A stretch of DNA of 64,000 nt from Tigriopus japonicus (GCA_010645155.1 CM021314.1:80844-144843); one strand, 5' to 3'; shown: positions 47,401 to 59,100, counted from the first letter of the stretch. Notes: generated by a model from the letters alone, not told the origin. Numbers and translations are program-made.

Positions 47401-49142
47401 CTTTTTGTCTGTCTGTGGTTCTTATTCATTTCAAGAATTGTAATAAACGGCAAATATATAACGCGTCCTATTTTGAGATCTTTGAACTTTGAAGATTAGC
47501 CACATGAAGGAAGTTCGACCTATCACTAATTCCAATGTGTTCTGCAGTATCTTCATAGAACTAGCTCTTATTCTTTTTTTCTCTCTCCACCTTCATGAAC
47601 TAAAACGCATAAACGTGATGAACTTGCGCACACACAGTAAATGTCTTAAGGACAAACGCGAGATCATGCTAAAGTGGATTCAATGTCTCAGACAGGAAGA
47701 ATCCCAAGATCTTAGCCAACAAAGAACATTGCCCACCACTTATTTCAAAATGAACCAAAGCTAATTTGAACGAAAAACGTAGACTGGCATTCCATGAATA
47801 CCATCACAGAGAGCCTCGTGATTCTGTGTAGTTTTAAGATCGCCAAAGATCATCAACAACAATAAAACCGACGTCAGCGATTTCGTGCACCCTCTTGTCA
47901 CGACCATCATTTTTCGACAACATAATTATGTAATTGAGAGTTGGGAAAAGCCAGATTGGACAATGGCATTAGTGGAAACAAAGAATTTGAGCACAACTTA
48001 TGTTCTACGAGGTCTTGGTTTGAAATCATCGAGCGAAACCAAACTCAAAGTGGTTCTTCTTCCACTCATTAAACATTGATTGGCTTCAACTATTGTGTCG
48101 GATGTTTACATTGTCTAAAGATACAGACGCACACCAAGAAGATCTCACAAAGGAGAATAAACCAAATCAAACGAAAATGATCTACGTTTTTCTTTTCTTC
48201 CACGTATTTGTCATCTCTTGAGATGATCTCGTTATTCATTATGAAGAGCAGTCTTGAGCTAAAAATCATCTACATAATCCAAGACTTGTATTGTTAACTT
48301 GGAATTACTAAATCGGGAGGATCTCATTTGATTAATTTGTCTTGAATGTTTAATCTTCAGCGAGATCAAAATCTCGATCGAGGAATCATTTCAGTTCGAA
48401 ATCGGAACATATGTTTTTGAGAAATTGGAGAAGACTCCAAGAAATTGTGAAATCCGATCGAATAACAAATCAAAATAGCAGCACAGGGAAATGGATAAGG
48501 TTATCCTCTTAGCTTTATCGAGTAATCTCGAAATACGACCAATCTCAATCCCAACCCATTTTTGTACTTTTATGTAAATTAAGAGTCTGCTTACCTGACG
48601 AGATAGAGAAGAAGTTGCTTTGGTGGAACAAAGGGCCCTCCATTGGCACCTGAACTTTTGGTCAGTTTTAAAAGGGATCCCTTCGAGGATTTTTTCCTTT
48701 GGGGAGATTTTGGTTTCTTGCTAGTGTTGGGGTTGTTATTGATAGTGGTGTTGTGCGCGGCATTTGATCCTTGTGAGCTGTTTTTTCGGTTGGTTCCAGG
48801 AAGACTTTGTGGTTTACCGCTCGAGGAGAGGGCCTTCTTTTTTTGTTGCGACTTGACCTCGAGGTTATCCTGAGCAATCTTCTCAGCAGCAGCCAAGGAT
48901 TCTCTCAACTCCTGGAGATCAATTTCGCGCCCATTGCATATGATCATCTTTCTGGCATTACAGGGTGGGGCTACGGGAGTGGAATCCGTGGTGTTCTTGG
49001 CGTTATTATCCAGCCTATCAGTCCATGATGATGATGAACTACTCTTCTTTTTCTTGATCCTGTTGTTGCCCGTGCTTATCGGGGCCACATCATCGTCTTT
49101 CGAAGCTAATTCCATCTTTTCGGACGCTGAGCTAATGTTCAT
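35408..49142 (-). CDS. Noct: Nocturnin (curled) with alternative first exons
   Basis: Nocturnin is an EEP-fold phosphatase, once called a deadenylase and now known to remove the 2'-phosphate of NADP(H); it is rhythmically expressed in animals. Common exons (minus strand): 37790-37540, 36837-36509, 36007-35748, 35675-35408. Either first exon 1A (49142-48595) or 1B (38426-38185) ends in phase 2 and joins the acceptor at 37790 in frame, predicting 551 or 449 residues. A start at ATG 37789 would give 368. Catalytic motifs are complete: RVLQWNALSQ (metal-ligand Asn), ICLQEVDHF (Glu), FFPKPDSPCL, NTGPDGCAIF, THLKAR (His), CGDFNAEP (Asp and Asn), TTWKIRE, LDY and SDHFSL (terminal His). Introns are 72, 501 and 702 bp, then 394 bp (1B) or 10.8 kb (1A). 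It should be active. Confidence 0.93.
38185..38426 (-). CDS. Noct: Nocturnin alternative first exon 1B
   Basis: Open from ATG 38426 (MILKHTLMRPAAAEVRMMLQ) to a GTAAGT donor at 38184. Ends CA, and joins A-ATG of the common exon, reading LEQ then MGSFTSMP. The first 30 residues are rich in Arg, Lys, Met and Ala with no acidic run, like a mitochondrial presequence; vertebrate nocturnin also has a mitochondrial leader. Another ATG at 38402 or upstream splicing cannot be excluded. Confidence 0.6.
40823..42968. mobile_element. Giant foldback element D, 2.1-kb near-palindrome in nocturnin intron 1
   Basis: Two inverted arms of about 707 bp (40823-41529 and 42260-42968) flank a 730-bp unique loop. 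A 64-codon frame is mirrored in both arms (minus 40957-41151, plus 42640-42834) and differs at three residues, so arm identity is about 97%. Perfect 8-bp target duplication gccaatat (40815-40822 and 42969-42976). Ends TAGAGCACTATAATAAAAGA and the reverse complement of TAGAGCGCCATAATAAAAGA, related to B and C. High arm identity means recent insertion or ongoing gene conversion. No transposase. Confidence 0.95.
42969..48594. other. Distal part of nocturnin intron 1A
   Basis: 5.6 kb of intron (if exon 1A is used). Several frames of 60-130 codons lie on both strands (e.g. 43718-44104 minus, 46456-46860 both strands), overlapping and without a domain I recognise. I consider them chance or decayed sequence. 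Confidence 0.5.
48595..49142 (-). CDS. Noct: Nocturnin alternative first exon 1A
   Basis: Open from ATG 49142 (MNISSASEKMELAS) to a strong donor GTAAGC at 48594, ending AG, which makes Arg with the A of the common exon. The junction reads PFVPPKQLLLYLVR then MGSFTSMP. The peptide is Ser/Asn/Lys-rich and disordered, with poly-Ser, basic clusters (KKPKSPQRKKSSK) and one helical stretch (LQELRESLAAAEKIAQDNLE). The same frame stays open upstream to about 49375 without an ATG, through a Gly/Asp-rich region made by a CCACCA/CATCAT microsatellite, probably 5' UTR. Assignment to nocturnin is by phase, orientation and absence of other downstream exons. Confidence 0.65.
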
Positions 49143-49194
49143 TGTTTGATTGTTTGAGTTCGACTGATTAGTGCTCCTTGCAAAATTGGAGATG

Positions 49195-49320
49195 CGGGTG
49201 TTGGCGATGACCACCACCACCAGTCCCACCACTATATCGTCATCCTCGTCATCTTCGCCACCACCACCACCACCATCATCACCACCACCACCACCATCAT
49301 CCTCATCATAACAATCATCG
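49195..49320 (+). repeat. (CCA/ATC)n trinucleotide microsatellite
   Basis: Runs of CCACCACCACCACCATCATC in the leader of nocturnin exon 1A, read as Gly/Asp repeats on the minus strand. Confidence 0.85.
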
Positions 49321-49352
49321 TTCTTTTCAATAGGGCTTCCCCACTTTGCCAC

Positions 49353-50304
49353 GCTCCTCTCATAAAAAAAATGCCCTCTTCACGTGCTTAAAACCACCGG
49401 CACCTTGCTTTACTTTTGCGCAGGACTCGACACATTGCTAGCTACGCGAGACGTGAAGGTTCATGGATGGAGGTGGAACCGTCGTATTCGTACGCGGCGT
49501 ATCGGGGGAGATGTCAGATTAAATGGAACTACTCGGGCTAACAGAACGCAAGATTTTAGCATCGGACATGCCGTACAATCTCACACACTCAGTCACTCTC
49601 ATCATCCGCCGGTCCAAGTGCACACACCATGTACCTGACGTTCCTGAAGTACGCTCCCAGGTCTAATTGAAACGTAACAATAAGGTAGTGTCTTAAATCG
49701 AGAACAAACGAAATATCTGTAGTGTTTTAATGGAGGTGTCTCTGCGAAGCACAGAGGGGAGAACGCGACTCTCAGACCGATGAGAACATGGTCATCATCA
49801 TTCAAATGTAGACGAAGAGGAGGTAGAGCATGTCCTGTCCCACACCATACTCATTTACAAACGTGTGTGACGAGCGAATTTGTTAGCCCTCTTAGCCTAA
49901 TTGGGTGCTTAAAAATAATTTTGCAAACTAGATATAGAAATATAGGTTAAATTTGGCCAAACCTTACATCAAAATCTAGAATAGATTAAGCAAAATATGT
50001 TAAAAAAATGTTTTGCTTTTAGGTAAAAAAAATGAAGAAAAACTACAGAAAATTTGCCGTCTTTTGCAAACTAATGCCATTTTTGCTGATTTCTTTTGAA
50101 CCCATTATTTACATAACCCTCGAACCCCATAATGTTTGAACGTGTAACAGGCTTAAAAGCTCCAAAATATGCTAAATATACAGATATCTTGAATGAAAGG
50201 GCTAGAATATGTTAAAAATCAGATTAATAAAAACACAGACCCAAAGCGCCAAATGTTACAAGTATGGTATCAGAGTGTCATTGGAATAGTCAAGGGAATA
50301 GTAA
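49353..50304. other. Upstream of nocturnin exon 1A, probable promoter region
   Basis: No exon recognised. CpG-richer around 49440-49640 than the surroundings, as a promoter might be, but no TATA or initiator call is secure. Confidence 0.35.
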
Positions 50305-50434
50305 TAAATGAATGAATGAATGAATGAATGAATGAATGAATGAATGAATGAATGAATGAATGAATGAATGAATGAATGAATGAATGAATGAATGAATGAA
50401 TGAATGAATGAATGAATGAATGAATGAATGAATG
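50305..50434 (+). repeat. (AATG)n microsatellite
   Basis: About 32 uninterrupted tetranucleotide units; translates as (SFIH)n on the minus strand, which is not a gene. Length and purity suggest high instability. Confidence 0.98.
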
Positions 50435-50887
50435 TTTATTGCGACTCTTGGTCATGTCATGTGAATAAAATAAGTTATGAAATACTTATGTGTGGCTGTA
50501 TATATGTTGAACAGAATTGTCAAATAATAATAGTGTAAAAAAGCGTTGTAATAACACAGATGAATTGACTACATTTTTTCAGTGTAAAATAATCAGGTTT
50601 TGTTAATGAAAAATACATTTAGACCACCACCACCACCCCAAGGTCATTTTTCATGCTGCCAATATTTATTTGAGCACTCGTCATTCTCTCTATTTGCTCT
50701 ACGTTACACTCATGAAGGGCAAAAGACCCAACAAAATAGTACAACTTAAAAAGTATTTTTTCAGGCATTTTTTCAAGTATTTTTTACCTTATTTAATATT
50801 CATTAAAAACAACAACGTTCCTTATTGTTCCAAATTTCGTCAGAATATACACATGTTTAGAGCTGTTGACGTTTGAGTTGTTTTGCC

Positions 50888-51351
50888 TAGAGCACTATAA
50901 TAAAAGAGTACAGTCATAAAGTGCGCCATCTATCGGATTTCATGCGGCAACAGCTCGCCGTTCCCATGATACACATATTTTTGAAGATTGCAACTGTCAT
51001 TCATCAGTTATGGACAAACTAAAGTGCCTCAAATGTTGACTGAGTATTGTTAATGGACCTGTGGTGGTTTTTGGTTGAAATTATTAGTGAAATCCCTCTC
51101 AAAATGGCATGGAAATCTGACTATTATAAAGGTGATTTAAGCATGATATATGTCAAAATTCATCAGAAAAACACTAAGGTATCATTTGGAGTTCGGCCAT
51201 CAACATTTTAGGCACTTTAGTTTGTCCAAAACTGATGAATGACCGTCGCAATCTTCAAAAATGTGAGTATCATGGGAACGGCGGGCTGTTGCCGCATGAA
51301 ATCCACTAGATGGCGCACTTTATGACTGTACTCTGTTATTATAGTGCTCTA
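50888..51351. mobile_element. Foldback MITE C, 464 bp
   Basis: Perfect 8-bp target duplication gttttgcc (50880-50887 and 51352-51359). The arms pair over about 170 bp each (50888-51065 and 51180-51351), ends TAGAGCACTATAATAAAAGA and the reverse complement of TAGAGCACTATAATAACAGA. Same terminal motif as D. The arms contain GCGCCATCTA / CTAGATGGCGC and GCTCGCCGTTCCCATGATAC. Non-autonomous. Confidence 0.93.
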
Positions 51352-51580
51352 GTTTTGCCAAGCCTTTCATTTCATAACAGAGCTAGGTTTAGAAAAGGAT
51401 CTCTGTAAAAATAAAACTTTGATAAAATATAATTGTTCACCAATTGTGTCCACTTCACGTATCACATTTTCGACACTTTCTGAATGCATTTTTGGCATTT
51501 TAGATGCATTTTTGAGGGTTTATTTGCATTTATTTGCACCCTTAAAGATGAAACACGTTAAGACTCGCAGTACCACCAAT

Positions 51581-52000
51581 TAAGAACCACTGAATTTCAC
51601 TGGACTGAGAGGCTAATGAAAAAAATCTTGATCTCTTGAAGGAACAAAGCAATCATGTTCTTCTGCAAATGAGACTTTCTCTTGGTTGACTTAAATTTGT
51701 CTTTCAATTTTCAGCTTAATTGAACGTCGGAGTCAAAAGTTATGCTCTCTCAAAGTTCAGTGCAAATTCTACGGAGAATGAATGACCTAGCCATTTTTTG
51801 GTAATTGTTTTACCACAAAAGGGCGAACTCATTCATTCTATGCTCTCTGTAGTACATTAGTTTGAGAGGGCATAACTTTTCACTCCGTCGTTCTGAATAC
51901 AAGCAAGGTCTGGTTTGTAGCAGAACGCAATTGAGTTAATCCTTTTGGAAATCATAATTCTGACTGTTGGCCTCCCACTCCAGCAGTTCAGTGCCTCTTG
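51581..52000. mobile_element. Foldback-type element L, copy 1
   Basis: Ends AAGAACCACTGAATTTCACT and the reverse complement of AAGAGGCACTGAACTGCTGG, with flanking 7-mers caccaat and caccagt (6 of 7). Inner inverted blocks pair AGTTATGCTCTCTCAAA with TTTGAGAGGGCATAACTTTT. The same family as 12783-13553. Confidence 0.75.
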
Positions 52001-52475
52001 CACCAGTCCACCACCATCTGCATTATGGGGCTTTAATGGACATAGAGCTATCGCCATGTGGAATCGGTTGCTTCAAGCTGGAGACTCTATAGACTCAACC
52101 ATTTACCGACTTACTTGTGCTTTTATTGAGTATTATTTGGCGCTTTTATTTGCATTTTTTGTGATCCCTCAACTGATTAGGAATAACTCATCAATGATGA
52201 GTAATCATTCAACCTTAACATTGACATGATTGAAATGTAAGACACATTAGTTTTTTTTTTTAATAAATCACGGAACCTCGGAAAATTGACAGTGAAATTA
52301 TAGCCGAGAGAATATATATTACAGCTTTAAACATTTCATAAGTCTTCTCTTTGGAAAATTGAAGCTCCTATCAGAAACATTCTGGAATTTGTGGTTGAAT
52401 ACTTAACCCATTCTTGGACAGCAAGATATTTTTAAAAGCACCACATGCAAGGACTTTCAAAAGCCATAGTGGCCT

Positions 52476-52610
52476 CTGGTACTAATTTACGGCTTTTGAC
52501 AGCTTAAATGGGCAAACCTGCGGTCATTCCCGAGGGTGAGGTAAAAATTAATGTTTGTTATTGAGCGGCTTCCTTTCGGTCAGATTACATTTGCGACGCC
52601 TGACTCCAGA
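52476..52610 (+). mobile_element. tRNA-derived SINE, copy 2 (body only)
   Basis: GACAGCTTAAATGGGCAAAC, then GGTCATTCCCGAGGGTGAGG and TAAAAATTAATGTTTGTT match the body of the SINE at 9042-9235. The tRNA-like head is missing or too diverged. Confidence 0.65.
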
Positions 52611-52787
52611 AAAAACATGGACTCCCAAAAAGAAATTAGTTTCATTTTTTGTAGAGATGAAAAAAGCTACATTTTTTCAAAATATCTTTACAATTTGATA
52701 GCTTAAGTACAGAAATTTAACTTTTATTTTTGATACGTTTTGCGTTTTAGGTTGTCATCAGTGTAGGGCCAAGAGAAAAAGGTTGTT

Positions 52788-52835
52788 NNNNNNNNNNNNN
52801 NNNNNNNNNNNNNNNNNNNNNNNNNNNNNNNNNNN
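52788..52835. other. Assembly gap
   Basis: 48 undetermined bases. True length unknown. Confidence 1.
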
Positions 52836-53188
52836 AAGGGTAAAATAGTATCAATGCCATCATTTTGAAAAACTTCAGGATTTTTCCTTTTCCTTTATAT
52901 ATTTGTTTCTTTGCAGTTGTATTATGTTATCAAAATCACATATTTTGGAGAAGTTTTATTGTGAAGAAGATGCGTAATGTTTTTCCAAAGAGTGGCATTA
53001 CGAATAACCATCTGATCTGGTAACTATGTTTCGATTTGACCACAAGAGGCGCTGATCATGGCATATAAGCTGACATTATTGACAGTGTCCATTGATAACC
53101 AGTGACACATTTTCATCGTTACGCGCCCTTTACTATTTAATGGATCTTCTTGAGTAAGAACAAAGTCTGCTTTTTGCTCAAAGAAATC
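52836..53188. other. 3' flank of the Ras-like gene
   Basis: AT-rich, probably 3' UTR of the minus-strand GTPase gene. TTTATT (AATAAA on the minus strand) was not found in good position. Confidence 0.35.
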
Positions 53189-56100
53189 TCAAGACTTTCC
53201 TGGACACTTGGGGCCACCAAACATCTTGTTAAAACTCTCCATGATTCTAGTTGAGGGCTTCCTTTTTCGCAATGAAGTGGCACTTGTGCCTGGAGAGAGC
53301 AAAGAACCTGCCGACTGCACATTCGTATTCCAATCCTCATGGAGAGTGGATTCAACCGGATCAAGATCTAATCGAGAGTTGAAGATCAATTGAATTAAGC
53401 TGTTAAATGCCTCTTGAACTGAAGACGAATCCTCTTTGGCTGAAGTCGTAGACCAACTAAAACCTTGGCATTTGTCCCTCAAAGTCAATGCCGCTGTATT
53501 TGGCAACAGATGATCTGAAATGTCAAGCACATGCTTCTCTCTATGGTCACATAAAGCTCAATGAAACTTTCTTACGAAGATCTGATTTACTAGCCACAAG
53601 CAAGACTGGCTGATGCCTGAACCCAACTGACACATTTTTATGAGCCATGGATTCTTTGGTGATGGTTTGTGCCAACCTTAAGGCCAAAGGTAGAGATGCT
53701 TCATCGGTTAGGGAGAATACAAGCAAGTATCCGTCGCAAATCCAATTTGATGACACCTAAAAATAGCGAAATTTTTCCTTTCCGTAAACCATTACAGCAA
53801 TTACTAGTGACGTCATCATTTTTGGCAGGAAAAAAAGTTCGGAAGACCTGTGTTTCTGATGAGCGTGCGAGGTAACTAAAACGAAGGTTTAGGCCTGATG
53901 ATTGCAACAATGCCTTTCTTATCTGCACAAATTGAAGTTGAAATAGCAATTCTTGACATTGTATTTTCAAAAAACTATGTTTTGTTGCTTTTATCTAAAA
54001 TTTCACTACATACGTTGAGAGGGTTCTTCCGAACTTTGAAATTAGGAATGCCCAACTTTGAATAACAAGATGGCCAGAGGAGATCGCTTCCTGGGGCAAC
54101 TAAACCTAAAAACAAATAATTTGTTTAATTGAAGGCTTCCAATTTCTCCATTTGTTTTCAAATTACTTTGCAATACTTCTCAATTTACAGTCAGGAGCAA
54201 AAGTATTTGTAACATGACGAGAAAACCAGAAAATCCTTTATATCCAATTAAATACTATGCTAAGAAGTTTGTAAGAATGTAATATTTTTTTCCGATTAAG
54301 AATAATACCAGTTTCAGTGACATTCAGGAACATTCTCAGTGAAAATGGATTGTCCATCTCGAGGTTTACTGTTGCTCGCTCACTTCACAAAGCAGGATTG
54401 AAGTCTTGTTGCCCACAGAAGACTCCCTTGCTCAAGGATAGACACTTGAAGGCTTGCTTGGAATTTGCCAAGAAGTACCGTGACAAGACCAGTGACTTTT
54501 GGTCTAGGATTCTTTGGTCAGATAAGACAAAGGTTGAGCTTTTTGGTCACAACGATGTTCAAAGGATTTGGCGACGTAAAGGAGAAGCGTTTCATCCAAA
54601 AAACACCATCCCTACGGTCAAGCACGGTGGGGGATCGATCATGTTATGGGGCTCCTTTTCCGCCAAAGGCACCGGTAACCTCGTGAGAATTCATGGGACA
54701 ATGAAAAAAGAAGACTATCGGGATATCTTGGCTGAGAATCTCCAGAGTTCAGCGCGGAAACTTCGGCTTGGTCGACAGTTCGTCTTCCAGCACGACAACG
54801 ACCCTAAGCACAACAGCATTTTGGTCAAGAAATGGTTGAAGGACAATCGGATTAAGGTCTTGGACTGGCCCTCCATGAATCCGGACCTTAATCCAATTGA
54901 AAACCTTTGGAGAGAATTAAAAGTCCGTATCCGTGCAAAAAGGTCATTCAATAAACTATTGACAAAATGTTACGAATACTTTTGCTCTTGGTCTAAAACA
55001 TGTTCTGAGCAGTTTTTAACCAAAATCTTGTAAATTTTTAAAAAGAAAAGTATCATAGCTTTTAAATGATAAAAGAATAACTAAGGAGCAAAATGGTTCT
55101 TAAATGTATTTTTCAAAAATCGAGTATCATTTAAAAATCAATAAAATTTTCGAGGTTACGAATACTTTTGCTCCTGACTGTACATTAACCATGCCATTGC
55201 CCATAAATGCAACATTTTTTGAAAATCTGACCAATCTGAACAGATTTTTTTGGCAAGCCTATACTGCTAACTGCAGTTAAAGACGGCAGCTATTCCGTAA
55301 AATGAAACGGCAATCACTCCCATTGGATCAAAACTTTTATAACGCTTTTGCCACGCACTAAAATTTCGATCAGAGGGCATGTTTTTTTTATTTTATTTAA
55401 AATGAATGTTTTTTTTTTCATTTGTCTTTTTCATTCATTCATTTGCGTAATCAAATCCTGACCTTACTTTTGTCGAATTAAAAAATTAAATGACAGAAGA
55501 GCATAAGGCAAAAATGCGGACGAGTACAAAGTTATTTTACTGGACCAGAAACTACACTGTGACACGAAAGTTTTTACACCATGTTTATGAGCTTCTACAG
55601 GAAAAACAAATTAATGAAAGTTGATGTTCTCATAGTTGGTTTTACCCCTCTTCCTAGCTTTGACCTGGGCCAATCTCTTAGGCATACTCAGGCATAACTT
55701 CAAGAGCAAATCTTTGTTTAAGTGTGCCCAAGCTTTTTCCAACTGTTTTTTTTAATCCTTCCAGGGTTGTTTGGGGTGGGAGCTTGTCGACCTCTTCTTT
55801 AAGGACGGACCATATATTTTCTATGGGATTGAGGTTTGGAGAATTTCCTGGCCATTCCCCCTTCCTCCAATACCGTGGAAAATTTGAATCGAGCCATCTG
55901 TAGTTCATCAGGGTGCAATGAGGTGGCGCTGAATCTTGCATGAAAAAAGCTTTTGCCATGTCTGGTACAATTTGGCGTTCCACAATTGATCCTGTGGCAG
56001 AGTTGGACTTTGGAAAAAGGTAAAAGAAGCTCTCATCACTCCATATGACGCTTTTCCACTTGTCATTGGTCCAATGAGCATGGTCTGGGACGAATTTCAC

Positions 56101-59100
56101 ACACGCTTTCTTGATTTTTTCTGTAAATCGGGGTTTTTGGGGACAGGCCAGAGATTTGAGGCTCATCTCGCACTTCAAATGGCGTTGTACAGTCTCACAA
56201 GACACTGGATGGCCACTCCAAGTCAATCTTGATGTCAACTTTTGCATTGATTGCCTCCTCTTTCCAATCCTCTTGGTTATGACAATTTTGGCAGTTCTGG
56301 AAATTACTGATGGTCTTCCAGCCTGAGGCTTGTCTTTAAGGGTTTGGCATCTTTGTTGTGCTTCCACCAGCGCATTACAGAGCTCAATGAGACCCCCAGG
56401 GTCTTTTGGCAACCTCTACTTGAGTTTTACCGGCCTCCATCATCCCAACGGCCCAAGAACAGGTCTCGACTTTCTCCATGACTGAAAAATCTGGACATTG
56501 CATTTTTTTTGGAAAGGTTATCAAATGAATTGAGGTCATCGTTGCTTAAGATGCTGATCGTAGGTCAGTTCTGTTGTAAAGACTTTGCTAAGTTCGTTGA
56601 CAATCCGAATATTGATATTTTAGAACAACAAAAAATTGTATTGAGTCGTCAGGAATGGCGGGAAGTATAAATTTTGCGGAGGTGTCAAAACTTTCGTGTC
56701 ACAGTGTATTTTGCATCTTAAATTGTGCCTTTGTGAGTGTAATTCTGACTTTTGCCACCATTTTGGAATTATTTGTGTTCTGACTTTGTATGACTGTATG
56801 ACTGAACTGTATGACTTTGTTTATTCAAAAATCATTAAAAAGCATCATGTTTTTTTATCATTTTTAGGCTAACACATTAGATCCGTAATGATCCATCAAG
56901 ATGTAATTTCTCGCTGTACTTAATATCTTGAAAAAAAAACTATAAATTTGGAGAAGCTCAAATTTCTGAAAGCTCTTGAAATTTAAAGTATTTTTTTAAG
57001 TTAAAAAATGGAATAAAAATAGGGTAGTATTAGTAGAAGGTTCAAGAAAACATTGACTCCCTCCAATTAAAATGTCATTAATTTTACTGGACAAATCAAC
57101 GGAAGAAAGGTTTCCTTTTTGCCGATTTCTCCTAAATACAGTTCTTTTAAAAAACGTTTTTAGCAATATTATTAAAACGCCATATAAAAGTGACACAGCT
57201 CCTAACAGCTCCTTTTTTTCGAGGAACGGCTAAAAACCTGGTAATTTCTACAGTGTTCTACTTTCTAATGTCAATGAGTTTGTTTACAAACAGGTAGAAT
57301 TTATCAATAGATAAATCAGAGGCAAAGTCTCCAAATATTAGAGCTCAACACTTCTTGAACCAAAAGTGTTCGAACATGATTGCTTGTGTTTTAACTTGTG
57401 TTTGAACTTGCAGCTTTAATCTCAAATGAATTATTTAGGCTGAATGATACTTCCTGATGCCCTAAAGAACTCACCTATTTTCGAGCAAAGTATCTGTGAA
57501 GGCCATAATCTTCTTTTAATTTACATAATGCAACCTTTGCACCCTTTTTCGGTCTTTTAAGCAACGCCTGAGTGGAAGGTCACAGTAGAAATAAAACCTC
57601 ACAAAAATTGCAATCTTGCACAAAACTTCGGCCTGTTTTCGAACTTCTCAGGATGCACTGGACGCAGCAGAACAGAAATCTTGTGTCACAATGCAAAGAG
57701 GTTGCACATTTTTTCAACTTCACCGGTTGCGCGAAAGGCTCTTCTTCATCACAAAAAGTACCTCTGGATTCTAAACCTACTTTTACGTATATTTTGATGC
57801 ATTTATGATTCTTATCTGAACTCTATTCTTTCTATCTATCTTTTTCATGCCTTCGTAAAACGATTTTAACCCCAGCTTAACAAAATCAGTTTTGTTTCGT
57901 TTGCCATGCAGTCTAACATGACGCAGTCGGCTCCTCACGAAAAAATGCCACTGCTAGTGAAAAAAAGTTTTTCATGAGTGAACCTTTGCTGATGTTCCCC
58001 GTAATAATGTGAGGCACATATTGTGGAGATTACTTGTTCATTGAACATACTGGGTTAAGTCTTACTTCACTTATGGTCTGTATAGCCCGCACCCGCAATT
58101 GACGTTTCTTATCGACGTTTAGTCTCTTGGAACTAGGAACATTCCATCGTTTGAGTTAAAGCCGATTTCGTCGTGCTCACTACTCGCTCATCGTTGAGTA
58201 TTTTGAGTTTGGTTATCGTTCGTATTGTATGCTGGATTGAATCATACTTCATCATCGTTGGATATTTTGAAACGGGATATTGTTGATCATTAGAGCAAGG
58301 AAAAAGTAGAAAAAACAAGGAATTTTTTTTAAGTAGAAAAAACGGCAAACAAAGGTTTAAAAAAATTGGCAAATCTAAGCTGTTATGCTTTACGTCTACG
58401 CTACAAAATCCATGGAAATCTGAAACCAGGTAGCACTTCAATGTGTTGCAATGAGTACCATGCATTTTAATGATGGAAAAGTTCAGATAATTCTTATTTT
58501 ATCAAAGTCAATTCTTATTTAAATGAAAGCACACAGATGAATATAACTACTACCTTTGGAACTCCATAGCAAGGCTGAACTATTATCTAAACTTGATAAG
58601 AAGTCAGCCATGGCTAAAAAGTAATTTTTTTTTTGACATCATGATTGGTAAATAAGCTAAGTTTTATATTGTTTCAGTCTTGTTCCTGCCAATGAACTCT
58701 CCATTATGTGAACTTTGTTCGTGGCAGTGTTTTGTTTAACTATAAGAGTTGTAAAAAATTAGATCATTGCGGCTAAAGCAGTTCCAAGTATCTACCGTCA
58801 ATTTCTTGGAGGAGCTACATCCAATTCTAGTATTTTTGGTCTTACAACGCCATCTTTTGTACTTTTTCAAGAGCCTGTTTTGAAAGATATTTTGAAAAAT
58901 TGTAACAAAGAAATGAGTTTGATTTGAGAAAATGACATGCAAAAATACTTGTTGCTTATTTTCAGTTTGTCGGAAAAGTTCGGATAATCTGGTAAAAAAT
59001 GATTATATGGTTTGATTTAACACCAATAACATCAGAGGTGAAAGAGATTTCAGAGGTCAAACATGCGAGTTTTCGTTATTATCCTTGGACTTGAAAAGCA

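Noticed and set aside
49143..49375. Gly/Asp-rich N-terminal extension of nocturnin exon 1A
   Set aside because: No ATG in frame; the run derives from a trinucleotide microsatellite, so I treat it as 5' UTR.
50270..50455. Frame (SFIH)n on the minus strand
   Set aside because: Translation of the tetranucleotide repeat.
53515..53575. A 37-nt intron using acceptor at 53539 in the Ras-like gene
   Set aside because: A 61-nt intron ending in TTTCAG at 53515 is in frame, fits normal intron size, and restores the usual spacing from SKSD to the SA motif.
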